Below the pieces are notes generated by a model, which worked only from the letters and a program-made list of their open reading frames with translations, made no database searches and had not been told where the DNA came from. From contig CM048848.1 in NCBI GenBank assembly GCA_026545225.1, forward strand, positions 27,444,806-27,508,805: 64,000 bases of DNA, read 5' to 3'. The stretch is from Cornus controversa. Lineage: Eukaryota; Streptophyta; Magnoliopsida; Cornales; Cornaceae. Both the position numbers and the translations under genes were made by a program. This document shows positions 47,457-59,661 of this stretch, in pieces; positions within the stretch are counted from its first letter, which is position 1, and each line of letters begins with the position of its first letter.

Positions 47457-49862
47457 TGTCACACCCCGAAATTCGGACCACCACGATCACCCGATCGTCT
47501 TCCCATGACCCGAGTAACTATGACAAGTTACCAACATTCACCATCTGCTATCATTAGCAATGCTAAGCTATCACACTCCGAATTTCAAATCATGACTCAT
47601 TCTGGGAGCATTTACATTATCCATACGTTCACCCTTTACCGGATACATCATAATGATTAACATTCTTTGTTATGATCTCAAAATCAGCAAAGCATTCATA
47701 AACAATTTAAGGCCACTATGTATACTCTATATTGAAATCATAGACACATGGGTCCCTTAAAACACATACAGTCCCTGTAAGTTTCGCACGATCGAAACAT
47801 CAGTTTCGTACGATCAAAGTGCTTTTCACACAATAAAAAATTAGATTTCGCATGATCAAAATTTAGGCTCAATCAAAGGACTTGAGAAGTACTATTGAGA
47901 TCCCACTGGAATTTCACCTTCCTACTATCAAAAATTTTGCAACTAAGCTCGCATGATCGAAGGCATTTCGATCATGCGAAACAGGGGTTTCGCACAATCA
48001 AAATCCTCAAAGTGTTATTTTGTAGAATTATTCTAAATGTTGTTCTCACACTCTGTTTCTCGTTCATAGCATGGACACCCTTCATTTTTACCAATACATC
48101 AACACAACCATTCCCATAAGTTTATACATATAGAAATAAACATAAATGAAGGATCATCTTTTAATTCGTCTAACATTCTACTATGCTCAATACCATACTT
48201 ATAATGTATAAAAATTATAAGGCATAAATATCATGTTCTCCAAACATAATTGGTCATTACATATTCATCTCATGCATATAGTCCATAGTCCGGACATGCA
48301 TTCAAATAAAGCAATAAGAAGTCTTTAAATGAAACCAAGTTTTCGCTCCACGCCAATTCTCCATTGGGGAGACTCCAACACTTCCTTTTCATTTCCTGAA
48401 AAGAGTTAATACTTGTAGGATGAGCTACAACACACTCAGTAGGAATGTCTAAAACACAATTCCGCAAGTTTCATGAATACCACATAAGCATACATTTGCA
48501 TTTAATCATGTTAAGCAAATATGCGTACATCATAATCATATCATAAGAAATTCATAATACAACATGATATGCATAACTCTCTAATATTTTTCACACATTT
48601 ATTGAGTTCCAGTTTCACAAATCGCCCAATCCCACCTAACCACGGCCCCTTACCGGATCACCTCACAAGGGTTGCCTTTATCGAAATACCTCGATACAAA
48701 TCACCTCACGAGGGTTACCTTTACCGGAATACCTTGTCATTCATCAAATGGACTCTACCGTCCCCATTGAATTCACCACCCTCACTATGCGGAATTCCAC
48801 ATGCTCGTGATAGTGTGTACACGTAATTCAAAATAACGCAATACTAATTGACATGCTTGCACATTTTCCATGTAATCATCACACACTTTCAAATTGAACA
48901 TGTTTTACATATTGCACATTCCATATCACTTAGATCGATAATTAAACATATTTCACATTTAAACATGCTTTTAAGACATTTTATCAAACACATAAGTGTC
49001 ACCTTCACAATTGTACATAAATGCACATAATTGTTCATAATTCAACCTCAACATACTTATATAATCATCTAAGGCAATTATAAACATGCAATTACATCAC
49101 TAAATATTGATAAATTACTAAGTAGTATAATCTAACATGCTTTAACCTTGAAAGACATCTAAATATACCCACATAACCAATTGGTTGCCATAGACAACCA
49201 ATATACTCACAAAAACCCCAAATTTCATAGGTTATGCATCCCTACGTCAATTTAAAAGAGCTTCCAAATGATTTTTCCAATTTCTCACAAGAAAATTAAC
49301 TTTTTCTGAATTCAATCCCGGATAGGTCAAACTCGAGCCCTCAATGCGTAGACCAACTTCTTCTTCTTCAGTGCCTTCTAATTATGGACCCAAGTCCCTC
49401 AAAATCATTGGAGAAGGGAAGAAGATGATATTACTATATATGTGTATATATTGCTCCCACTATTCGGCTGTTGGAGAATGGAAAATGAATCCAGAATTTT
49501 CCACTTTGCTATTTATAAACCGAGTTGTCACATTTATAAAAATGTCACTAGTCTCTTACTAAACCTCCCGGACTCCATTTTTTATTTTCGTAACACCGTT
49601 GGACTCAAAATTGACTATGTAGCGTGTCAAATACTTTATTCTAGCTACTCTCTAAATTTGGTATCATTCTAACACTTTTAGATTTTTTGAACCTACTTGA
49701 CTCGAAAAAGTTAACTTTTACCAAATGCTTCCAAAACTTTCTCGAACATATATAAAGGTCCCCCAAACATGTATTTAAATATTTAAAATACATTAATAAT
49801 AATTTATATGCATTTCAATGAAATAAAAAGAAAACTAACCAAAAATAGTAACGGTTCTTACA
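47457..49862 (-). repeat. 3' LTR of the decayed chromovirus
   Basis: The 2406-bp LTR starts TGTCACACCCCG and ends CGGTTCTTACA on the plus strand. It contains imperfect CACGATCGAAA / TTTCGATCATGCGAAA repeats at 47785-48005 and CCTCACGAGGGTTACC repeats at 48655-48735. Confidence 0.88.
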
Positions 49863-49956
49863 ACCTAACAAACTTAAAAGGATTTCGTCCCCGAAATCAG
49901 GCCATACCTGAAAGAAACAAGTTTGGATACTTAGAATGAACTTCATGCTCTCGCTC

Positions 49957-52900
49957 CTAGGTAGCCTCCCCAATATTATCATGATGCCATAAAACCTTGA
50001 CTAAATGAATGGTCTTACCCCTCAGAACAGGCTCTCTAGCATCAAGAATCTGAACTGGCCTCCCCTCATAAGTGACATTCTCATTTATCTCAACGTCTAC
50101 CCAACTCAAGACATGAGTTAGATCAAGTTCATATTTCCTCAACATTGAAACATCGAATACGGTGTGAACCTTTTCCAGTTGTGGTGGCAAAGTCAATCTG
50201 TAAGCTACCTCACCAACACACTTAAGGATCTCAAATGGCCCAATGTATCTAGGTGATAACTTATCACTCTGCCCAAAATGCATGAATCATTTTTTTGGAG
50301 AAACCTTAAGAAACACGTGGTCTCCCACCTCAAAGGATAACAGTCGTCGCCTCCTATCGGAATAGCTCTTTTATCGACTCTGAGTTGTCAACAATCACTG
50401 TCTAATCAATTTGATCTTTTTTGTAGTCTCATGCATAATATCTGGTCCTAAGGTTGTGGTCTCGCCTACCTTAGTCCAACAAATTGCAGATCTATAAGGT
50501 CTATCATACAACGCCTCAAATGGTGCAATCTCAATACTAGCCTAATAACTGTTGTTGTACGCAAACTCCACAATTGGCAAATGGTCCTCCCAACTATTGC
50601 TGAAGTCCAAAATATAAGCACGAACCATATCCTCCAATATCTGTATAGTACGCTCTGACTGTCCGTCTGTAAGAGGATGGAATGTTGTGCTGAAATGCAA
50701 CTTAGTGTCCAACACTGTCTAAAATCCCTGCCAGAATCTTGAAGTAAATCATGGATCCTTATCTAACACAATGCATATTGGAACTCCATGTAATCTCATG
50801 ATCTGTTCCACATATTGCTTACTGAGCCTCCTCACATCATTTATCAACCTCATAGGCAAGAAGTGCATTGTTTTGGTCAATCAATCCACGTTGACCCAAA
50901 CTGTATCATTGCCTTTGTTTAATCTCGGAAGACTTGTCACAAAATTCATGGTGATATGTTCCCATTTCCACTCCACCACTAGTAATGGCTGCAGCAACCC
51001 AAATGGCTTTTGATGTTTCGCTTTCACTTGCTGACAAGTAAGGCATCTTGCCAGAAACTGTGCTACATCCCTCTTCATACCTCACCACCAATATTGGTGT
51101 CTCCATTGTGGTACAATGTGGTGCCACCAAGATGAACTGCAAAACGAGAATGATAAAATTCCCGAAATACATGATCGGTGTTTAATGTTGCACATTCTAG
51201 CCTCTTAATTTACATATTTTATTCTCTTAGTGATAGATTATTTTGTGATTTTACTTTGTTTTAGTGTTTTTTGTATTTTCAAGACCTTAATAATTATTTC
51301 AGTTAAAACCATGATTTTAGACTTTTAAAGATGACATGCAAAAAGATGGTTAGATGAAGCTTACATCAAATGGATCCATTCAACTCTTTATTTCAACTCA
51401 AATCAGCCCAAGGAAGAGGTCCAGGAGAATTACAGCTGCTTAAGGAGGTTATGGGCCTGAAGCCCAATTCTGCGCTTAATACAGTTTTAATCCCGTTTTA
51501 GAAAACGGATCAGAAGTGTTATTTATGAGCCTCAAATTGACTTAATTTTTGCACAAATTGAACAAAATTCAATTCTGCACACTTTTGTATTTCACGAAAT
51601 TTCGTGAATCGGACTTCTAGTGGGTCAAAAGTTGGGCCGAACGTTAGTAGGAAAAACCCACCTGATTAGTGCTGTGGGAAAACCTAATTAATTCCTAATT
51701 GGATTAGGACTTGGGTGTATTCTCTTGGGGCATAAAGTGGCGAATTGAAGGCTGTCTTAGGGAGTCTTAGAGAGTTTTAGAGAGCCTTTGGACAAAATTG
51801 AAGACATACTTTGCATAGCTTTGAAGTGGAGAGCCATTGGAGAACAAAGTCTTACGCGTAATTCATGAAGATGATGCCTTCCTCCTTAGCCGTTGAAGTT
51901 TCTTCTTCTACCATGAGCGGCTAGTTCATCCACTAGGGTTTTGATGTTGCCCTAACTAAGAATCAATGGTTTGACTATTTTAATTATTGGGGACCTTTAT
52001 ATATATGCATAGATTGTGTAATTTAGAGGATTCTTATTATAGAATTGAACAATAAAATTTTTATAAATTCAGTTTCAATGATTTCTTATCTTGTCTTAGA
52101 TATTTAGTTGTTGTTATTGAACTCAATCTCTCTTATTCTCTGTGATTATGAGAGCAATTATTACACAATGGTAATCACTGAATATATCATTATACGCTTT
52201 CATGGAGTATGCCTAGAGAAGATGGACCATACTGCACCTTATAGTAGAGTAGTTAGGCAGATGGCTCATGCCAATCGAAGATAGTCCACGACTTAGCCTT
52301 AATCATATGTTATCTTCTTGACGGATGGAGGTGAGCTTGTAGCCACCGACACCACTTATGCATGATATGATCCCCCATAGTTAATTCAATTGACCATTGA
52401 TTGTGGAGTTAGTGGTGAAGTCAATTACCCAAGATTTATCTCATATTATCCACACTCTCTATTTCATTTGTTTTATTTTATTTTGCTTTTTAATTAGTTT
52501 AAATATAAAAATTAGATTTCTTTTCTTTCTAAATTTAATTAGAATTAATTCCGTATACCAACTCATTCAGACCATAATCCCTGAGGTTCGACACCCCTTT
52601 CAATAGTCATATTCTATAAGGAATTCGTTCTATTGTGAAGTGTGGTAATTTTAATTGATACACTCACAACACACGATCAATACATCATCATGACAATCAT
52701 ATGAAACTGCCATCAATCCTATGAATCGTGGACCCCCATCCGAATGGAAGGTCCAACCTTCCACTATCGTTCCACTAACAATCTGTGAGTGAATGACCTC
52801 CAACTCACTATCTCATTTATGTGCCTCAATCATCTTGCTTACAAGCATAGGTTGAGTTACCAAGCTAAACAATGTAGCTGGCTCACTATCATCACTGAAA

Positions 52901-54380
52901 TACAATCCCAACTCTGAGATATCTTCCTCATTTTCCATTCCCATATGGCTATGCTAGCTAGAGTCCCGTGAGACTTCTTACTCAACGCATCCGCCACTAC
53001 ATTTGTCTTCCCCGAATGGTATTGCAAATCAAAGTTATAATCCTCCATATACTCAACTCATCATTTCTATCTCATGTTCAAGTCCTTTTGGGAGAAAAGG
53101 TAATCCAAACTTTTGTGATCTGAATACACCTCGAATCTCTCACCATAAAAATAGTGTCTCCACCCTTTCAAGGCAAAGGCCACCACTACTAGTTCCAAAT
53201 CATACGTGGGATAGTTATGCTCCTGAATCTTTAATTATCTAGACCCATAAGCAACTACTCTATCGCATTGCATTAATACGCAACCTAGCCCACTCCCTGA
53301 ATCATCACAATGAATCACATACCCCAAGCCACGCTCAGGTATCACCAAAATAAGAGTTGTGTTTAACCATTCCTTCAATTCACGAAAAGCTAACTCACAT
53401 GCTTCGCTCCACACAAACTTCACACCCTTACAAGTGAGTCATGTCATAGGAGCTGCAATACTAGAGAAGTCTTTCACAAACCTCCTATAGTAGCCCGCTA
53501 AACCAAGAAAACTCTAAATCTCTAAGACACTCTTTGGACTCTCCCAACTCATCACGGCTTTAATCTTAGATGGATCAACTAAGACTCCACCTCCAGAAAC
53601 AACATGCCCAATGAATGTCACCTCTTGGAGCCAAAACTCTCATTTTTCATACTTAGCATACAATCGGTGCTCTCCAAGTATTTTCAAAATAGTCCTCAAA
53701 TGTAACTCATACTCCTCCTCCGAAGATGAGTACACAATTATATCATCCATAAACACCACCATAAAAGTATCAAGGTACTCATAAAATGCTCGATTTATCA
53801 AATCCATAAATGCCACTGGTGCATTAGTCAAACTGAATGGCATTACAAGGAACTCATAATAACTATACTATGTACGAAAATCTATTTTATGGATATCTTC
53901 ATCCTTCATGCTCAATTGATATTAACCTGACCATAAATCAATTTTTGAGAAGCAGTGAGCTCCCTTCAATTGATCAAATAGGTCATCTATCATTGGCAAT
54001 GGATACGTGTTCTTAATTGTCACATGATTCAACTTTTGATAATCAATGCACAATCTCAAAAAACCATCTTTCTTTCTTGCAAACAACACCAGTGCTCCCC
54101 ACAATGATGCACTCGGTCTAATATAGCCCTTAGCTTTCAAATCATCCAATTGACGCTTCAATTCCACCAACTCTGTCGATGTCATCGATATGGTGCCATG
54201 GAGATGGGCGTCGTACCAGGTATAAGATCAATTCTAAACTCTACCTCTCTCTTAGGAGGTAAGTCCGTCAAATTCTCAGGAAATATATCCAAAAAATCAC
54301 ACACTACCACCGGATATATCTCTCTCATCATCTCTTCTCCCTCAGCCAAAAGATTAGCCAAGATAAAATTGTGTCACTCT
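49957..54380 (-). pseudogene. Chromovirus pol pseudogene, interrupted
   Basis: On the minus strand from the right: text before reverse transcriptase; reverse transcriptase from about 54185 ([20 protein letters not shown]) to about 53640 ([13 protein letters not shown]); RNase H about 53423-52857 (ending NVVADALSKKSHG); integrase zinc region about 51172-51020 (CLTCQQVKAKHQKP); integrase core to about 50330; and a tail (50283-49957) ending with HLVKVLWHHDNIGEAT, typical of a chromodomain-like region. Multiple stops and frame changes break every part, and a 1.5-kb solo LTR (51179-52673) splits the integrase. It cannot make a working polyprotein. Confidence 0.9.
51179..52673 (+). mobile_element. 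Solo LTR inside the chromovirus integrase region
   Basis: Between two pieces of integrase lies about 1.5 kb of unrelated DNA that begins TGTTTAATG and ends CTCACAACACA. It includes a GAGGTTCGACACCCC phrase near its right end, a mirror of the phrase in the Athila LTRs, suggesting plus orientation. GATC is shared by both flanks (51173-51176, 52675-52678), but an exact 5-bp duplication was not resolved, so the borders are good to a few bases only. Confidence 0.7.
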
Positions 54381-54479
54381 CGAGTACTAATGCCATAGCA
54401 TAATGAAGTATAGGAATCACTCAAAGTGGTAGAGTAGATACCAACTTTAGTTTAGAAACTTAATCCTGAAGGCATCCCG

Positions 54480-55435
54480 GTAAATGTGATTTAGGGGGCG
54501 CACGGAAGCGCAGTGGCCAATCACGAATTCATGTAATTACCGCTAAAGTCACATAGAAGCATTGTGGTCAATCATGGAGGTGTGTTATTACTACTGGAGG
54601 GCACAAGGAAGCGCGATGGTCAATCATGGAGTCGTGTCATCACCATTGGTGGGCGGACAAAAGTGCATGATGATCATTAGAGGCGCGTGGCAGCACGATG
54701 GCAGAGCTATGAAAAACTGATACATTGAGACACACAAAAGTACATTATGACCACTGGAAGTGCAACACGACGTAGAGGCGGAGCTGTGAAGATTCGATAT
54801 GTTATGGTTCTTGGAAGCAGGTGATGACCACTAGAGGCACGTCGCAGTGTGGTGGCAGAGCTATAAAGATCTGACACATTAAAGGAACGTGGTAGCGCGG
54901 TGGAAGAGCTATGAAGATCTCATATATTAAAGAATATAAAGCGCGTGAGGACAGTGGTGTCACATGAATAGGCCATGGGTTCATGTCCCACCTGGAAAAA
55001 CCTTTCTAATAGAGGCAATGGCAGCACACAAAATTGCGTAGAGACCACTAGCGATGCATGGAGTAGATGGGTTTGTCACCCGTGATGTATATGGGCTTCA
55101 CAGTGGAGGAACATGGAGGCGTTGATTGCACGTGGAACCGCGTTGTGGCGATGGTGGCCCGTAAAAGTGCTTTTCAATGATATTTTTGCACGACTTTGAC
55201 ATTTGACCACCTAGGATGAAGATGATGGTGCCATCCCCAGTGGTGATGATGATGGACTGAGAAAACTACTACTAGTGATTAATGTGCAACACTGTTGGTG
55301 GATGATAACATGTGACTAGTGAAGAACCCAAAAAGAAAAAGAGAGAAGGTTTCTGTTGGTAGATGATAACAAGCAAGTAGTGAAGAACCTGGAAATAAAA
55401 AGAGAGAAAGTTTCAAAACCCTAGCTCTAATACCA
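54480..55435 (-). other. Noncoding repeat-bearing remnant, possibly of another LTR element
   Basis: Contains loose repeats with GTGGTCAATCATGGAG and AGAGGCGCGTGGCAG themes (54495-54970) and a duplicated stretch near 55275-55420. GCTCTAATACCA at 55424-55435 is one base off the complement of an initiator-Met primer site, so an element on the minus strand may begin here. No protein domain was found. Confidence 0.4.
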
Positions 55436-55522
55436 TGCTAAAAATATAGGAAACTATATATTGAATGTGAATCAATTTATAGTACAAATACCCTATGTCG
55501 CACCAGTGAACTTGTTATAACA

Positions 55523-57000
55523 TGTCGCACCCAGGGGCTGTCATTTCGTGTATCGTGATAGGGTCGGTGCATGCCAAAGTTGTTTGAGAAAACAAGGGCC
55601 AGAAAGATGTATTTTTGGAGTCGCCACCTAACACTGAGTTTTGGTGTGTTAGTCACCTAAAATTAAAAAGTGTATGTGCAAGCCCTTTTGAATGACTACC
55701 ACATGATCTTTCAGAAACTAAATTACTAGATCCGGGGGTTTAGTTATGTGTGGAGAAGATGTTAGGCACCCCATAACATCTGTACCAAGAACAATTACCT
55801 AATTTTCATGATATTTTGTTACTTCAAAGATGATTGTGTTCATAAAGGGATCTAAAATAAGAAAGGAAGAAACAGGAGGGGAGTTTTGGGAGAGTGAGAC
55901 CAAACCCAAGGATGCCCGAGCTGCCTACGTATCCCAGTTATGGTGGGAATTAGATCAAACATAGTTCCAAAGACCTACATCTAAGAGTGGATGGAGTATG
56001 TGAAATGTGAGAATAGATGGAGTGAATGTGATAGATGAATAAAATGGATAGTGTGATGGGTGGTGAGATGGAATCCAGGGCTGCCTAGACTACCTACGTA
56101 TTCCAATTGGGAAAATTAGGTAGAACGTAGTTCAAAAAAGGGTGCAATGGGTTTAAGGTCCCCAAAGACATTTATTGATCTTCAATAAACCATGGATGTC
56201 TTTATTAAACGCAATTGGTGTAAGGTCCCTAACGACTGCGACTTGATCTTCAATGAGCCATGTGTGATTCGATTAAAAGCAACCCCAAAGACTGTGAACT
56301 GAACTTAAATCAAGTCAATAGAATTGGGATGAAATTACAATACTTTAAAGGTCCCCAAAGACTGTGAATGAATTAGAATCTAGTCAAGGGACTTGGAATG
56401 AAATTATAATGGGTTTAAGGTCCCCAAATATCATGAATGAATTAGAATCAATTTAAGGGACTCAAAATTGAATTGCAATTGGTTTAAGGTCTCCAAAGAC
56501 CGTGAATGAATTAGAATCAATTCAAGGGATTCAGAATAAAATTGCAATGGGTTTAAGGTCCCCAAAGACCATGAATTGAACTTGAATCGAGTCAAAGGAT
56601 TCGGAATGGAATGTGACTTCAAGGAAAGTTTAGATGTATGAGAACTTATCTTAAGGAAAGTGCCTGGGGATATGAACTGTGCTTAGCATGTCTAAAGCTT
56701 AAAATGTAACATGTATTTGAAAGCATGTATAGAAAGTATGAATTGAATTTGAAAATTAACATATAAGAAAGGATGTTTTGAAAGTATGTATTGAAGATTG
56801 AACATGTATTACACGTATTGAACAAATATTGAATCATGTATTAGAAAAACAAGCATGTGAAGCAAGTATATAAACAAGTATTAAACATATATTGCAAATA
56901 TTGAACAAGTATTGAACATGTGAAGTTAGTATTAAACAAATATTGAGCATGTATTACAAATATTGAACAAGTATTGAACATATGAAGCAAATATTGAACA
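55523..57000 (+). mobile_element. LTR-like segment B, related to segment A
   Basis: Starts TGTCGCACCCAGG and shares with segment A the phrases GAGTCGCCACCTAACACTGAG, TGACTACCA, TGTTAGGCACCCC and GAGCTGCCTACGTATCC in the same order. A 69-bp-type minisatellite (56135-56620, theme GGTTTAAGGTCCCCAAAGAC) and a TATTGAACATG-rich stretch (56700-57000) follow, the same order of parts as segment A. It probably continues beyond the two solo LTRs at right. No coding region. Confidence 0.6.
56135..56620 (+). repeat. Minisatellite, GGTCCCCAAAGAC theme
   Basis: About seven units of roughly 69 bp with GGTTTAAGGTCCCCAAAGAC and GTGAATGAATTAGAATCAA. Confidence 0.88.
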
Positions 57001-57004
57001 TGTA

Positions 57005-59342
57005 TGTAGAGCCCCAAAATTTTCTTTAACTTTAAATTACTTGTTAATTATGATTAAACATGAGAAATTTGCTTAAGTGCATAAGATTGTGGCCTATGTG
57101 ATTTTTACGAGCTTTTAGGTAAAGGTATGGGAGCTGGAATGGGTCGAGTGGCCCGGATTGAGTCTAAGGACTCTTTAGAACTTATGTTGGGCCATTATGT
57201 GATTATTTCAGGGACAAAAATGAAAATTGGAGAGAAGACTTTGTTAGTGTGTAATTAGATGGGACTTGTTCATAACAAGGAGCAATATAAGAAAAGTTGG
57301 AGGGTTTAGTTTGCAAAATTGAAAAGTTAGTAAGAGATATATTGTATATGTGTAATGAATGGCCAAAAATCTGATTTCAAAAATCTCTCTCTTTCCCTAT
57401 CAACCGACCATTTATCTCTCTCTCTCTCTACCACTTCTCTTGTTCTTCTTCTCTTTTCATTTTGTAGGCCCAAAAGTTTGATTTGTGTGTTGAACCAAGA
57501 AGAAAAGTCGTTCAACTCTTCACCCTCTACACCTTGATCAGTCCAAAGTTCAATTTGGTGGAGTTTGAAGATTTAGTGATCTAGGGTTGTTGCTAGAAGC
57601 TTGGATTTTGTGGTAAGGGTGTCTTCTCCTCCCTAACGTCAATTCTATAGGAATTTTGTGGGTTTGTTGGTTGTTTAACATGTTTAGAAGAGTTAAGAAG
57701 TTGAGTCTTCAATTCCTTGTTATTCTTATTATGCAATTACATATTAAATATGATTTCTATGGATTATGTATGATGGAGTTGGTATATGTAGACATATATG
57801 GTTTTCTTATGATAGTTTTCTATGTGAGAGCATGATTTTTGTGTGCATTTGAGCTATGAATTGATGCACGTATATATTGTCTTGGAAATGTATGCATATT
57901 TATTGATTTGAGAATGTATATGGCTAGTTATGGTCATTTATGAACTATTGACATTGTTTGCAAGCATGTTGAATGCAAGGTGTTTGATAAAATGCACCAA
58001 AGAGAATTTTTCTTAAAAATATGGCATGAAATTCAGAGGTTGTCCAATCATGCCACATTATCGGAGTTTGACCAATATCCATATGATCCTCGGAGTTTGA
58101 CCCATCATACATGAAATTATCGAAGTTTGCCCATACTAGTATGACTTTCGGAGTTGACCATCATACATGAATGATCAGAGCTTGCCCAAGATTTCATGAT
58201 CGTCGGAGTTGTCCAATCATGTGTTGTTTTTGGTGTATAATTAAGGTTTTATGGGATTAAGCATGAATTGCTTTAGAATCATTGATATGATGTTATGTTG
58301 CTTATATTTGTTGAATAAGTTATAGTTGATTCAATTTTGAAAGCATGTGTTATGTAACTTTGAAATTGGAATGATGAGCATTGTGTTTATGTCATGTAGT
58401 CGATAGGAATGCCATAATTAGCATTTCATATAATTCGACGTCGAGTTGACGCTTAGGTTGGTTTGGGCATTCCTACTGGGCACGTGATCGCTCACTCCTT
58501 TTCTCCCAAACATTTCAGATAAGGCACCAGTCGTGGATGGTTGGAAGTACTCGGACTTCTTTTGAGCTTTTGCACATTTTGGACTATGTATACCATGTTG
58601 GGTTATTTTGGGGGCAACTGAAAATTTATGTGAAACAAGTTTATTTAGACCATGAACAAATGTGTCATATATGTATATTGTTCTCCTTTTGAATTTTCTC
58701 TCTTTCCTCAAAGTTGTATAATTTTTTGGACAAGTAGAATTAATTAAGATGAATAGGTTTTGGATATGAATTGATGTATGATCAATGTTTTATGATGTTG
58801 TTATAAATTTCTTATGATATGGATGATCTTAGTTGAGTTTTTGGAAAGCTTGGAATGTTGGATTTGGCATGGATTTCCATGCTTTAATGTTCATGGGTGT
58901 GTGTGGATTGAGGCTTGGTGAAGTGGGATTTTAGGTTGCAAAGTTTTTCAAAAAAAACAAGTATCAGGAAAGTCCCATTGGCCCTACTTTTTGGGCACCA
59001 ATCCGACTTTTCTCAGAATTTTGAACCTACAGAAAGTCCCACCGATCCTACTTTTTGGAGACCCGTCCCACTTTTAGTATGTTTTCCTCTCAACTTCGAC
59101 GGGTCATAACTTCTTCGTTTCAAACCCGAATCAAGTGATTTTGAAACCTCCTTTCCAATGGTTTCATTTTTATCCATTGATCATAAATGTACAAGGAGTT
59201 ATGTATCCGCACTTGTGCGATAGAACCATTTGAAGGCTTGTATGGTTGAGGTTGTGGGACCAACGAGTACAGATTATTTGTATTTAACTTAATCACCCCC
59301 ATTTTTCATGCCCTTTCAGGTGTTGGAAATCACGCCATAACA
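57005..59342 (+). mobile_element. Solo LTR of a gypsy element, TSD ATGTA
   Basis: A 2338-bp segment starts TGTAGAGCCCC and ends ATCACGCCATAACA. ATGTA flanks it at 57000-57004 and 59343-59347, and the TATTGAACATG-rich host repeat continues on both sides. It holds TCGGAGTTTGACC repeats at 58030-58215, matching on the opposite strand those in the solo LTR at 14705-17714, and short CCGATCCTACTTTT repeats at 58965-59075. No coding region. Confidence 0.88.
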
Positions 59343-59347
59343 ATGTA

Positions 59348-59656
59348 TTTGGATAACAAGCATGTGAAACAAGTATTAAACATGTATTTGAAAAACAAGC
59401 ATATGAAGCAAGTATTTAAAAAACAAATATGTGAAGCAATTATTGAACATGTTTTGATAAATGTAAAGCATATATGTAGATCATATATAGCACGAAAACA
59501 CGTGGCATGCAATTGGTCAGATAGCATATGGTCATGAGTCATAACAAGTGTATGGTAATGTGTGTGTCCAAAGGTAATGTGAACATGTGATGTATATGTG
59601 TAAAACTAAATATGTGAAGTACGTGATAGACAATAAAACATGTGAACATGCAAAGG
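59348..59656 (+). other. Continuation of segment B between two solo LTRs
   Basis: Short degenerate repeats with AAGCATGTGAAACAAGTATT themes, a continuation of the sequence left of 57000. No gene. Confidence 0.6.
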
Positions 59657-59661
59657 ATAAT

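Larger units (their letters stand above)
47457..54400 (-). mobile_element. Decayed chromovirus-type (Tekay/Del-like) gypsy element, 5' part missing
   Basis: The 3' LTR (47457-49862) is followed rightward by pol in reverse order: chromodomain-like tail, integrase, RNase H, reverse transcriptase. Gag, protease and the 5' LTR are missing; sequence changes character near 54400-54480. A solo LTR lies inside the integrase region. The left flank is ATGAC (47452-47456), but its partner is lost with the 5' end. Confidence 0.88.
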
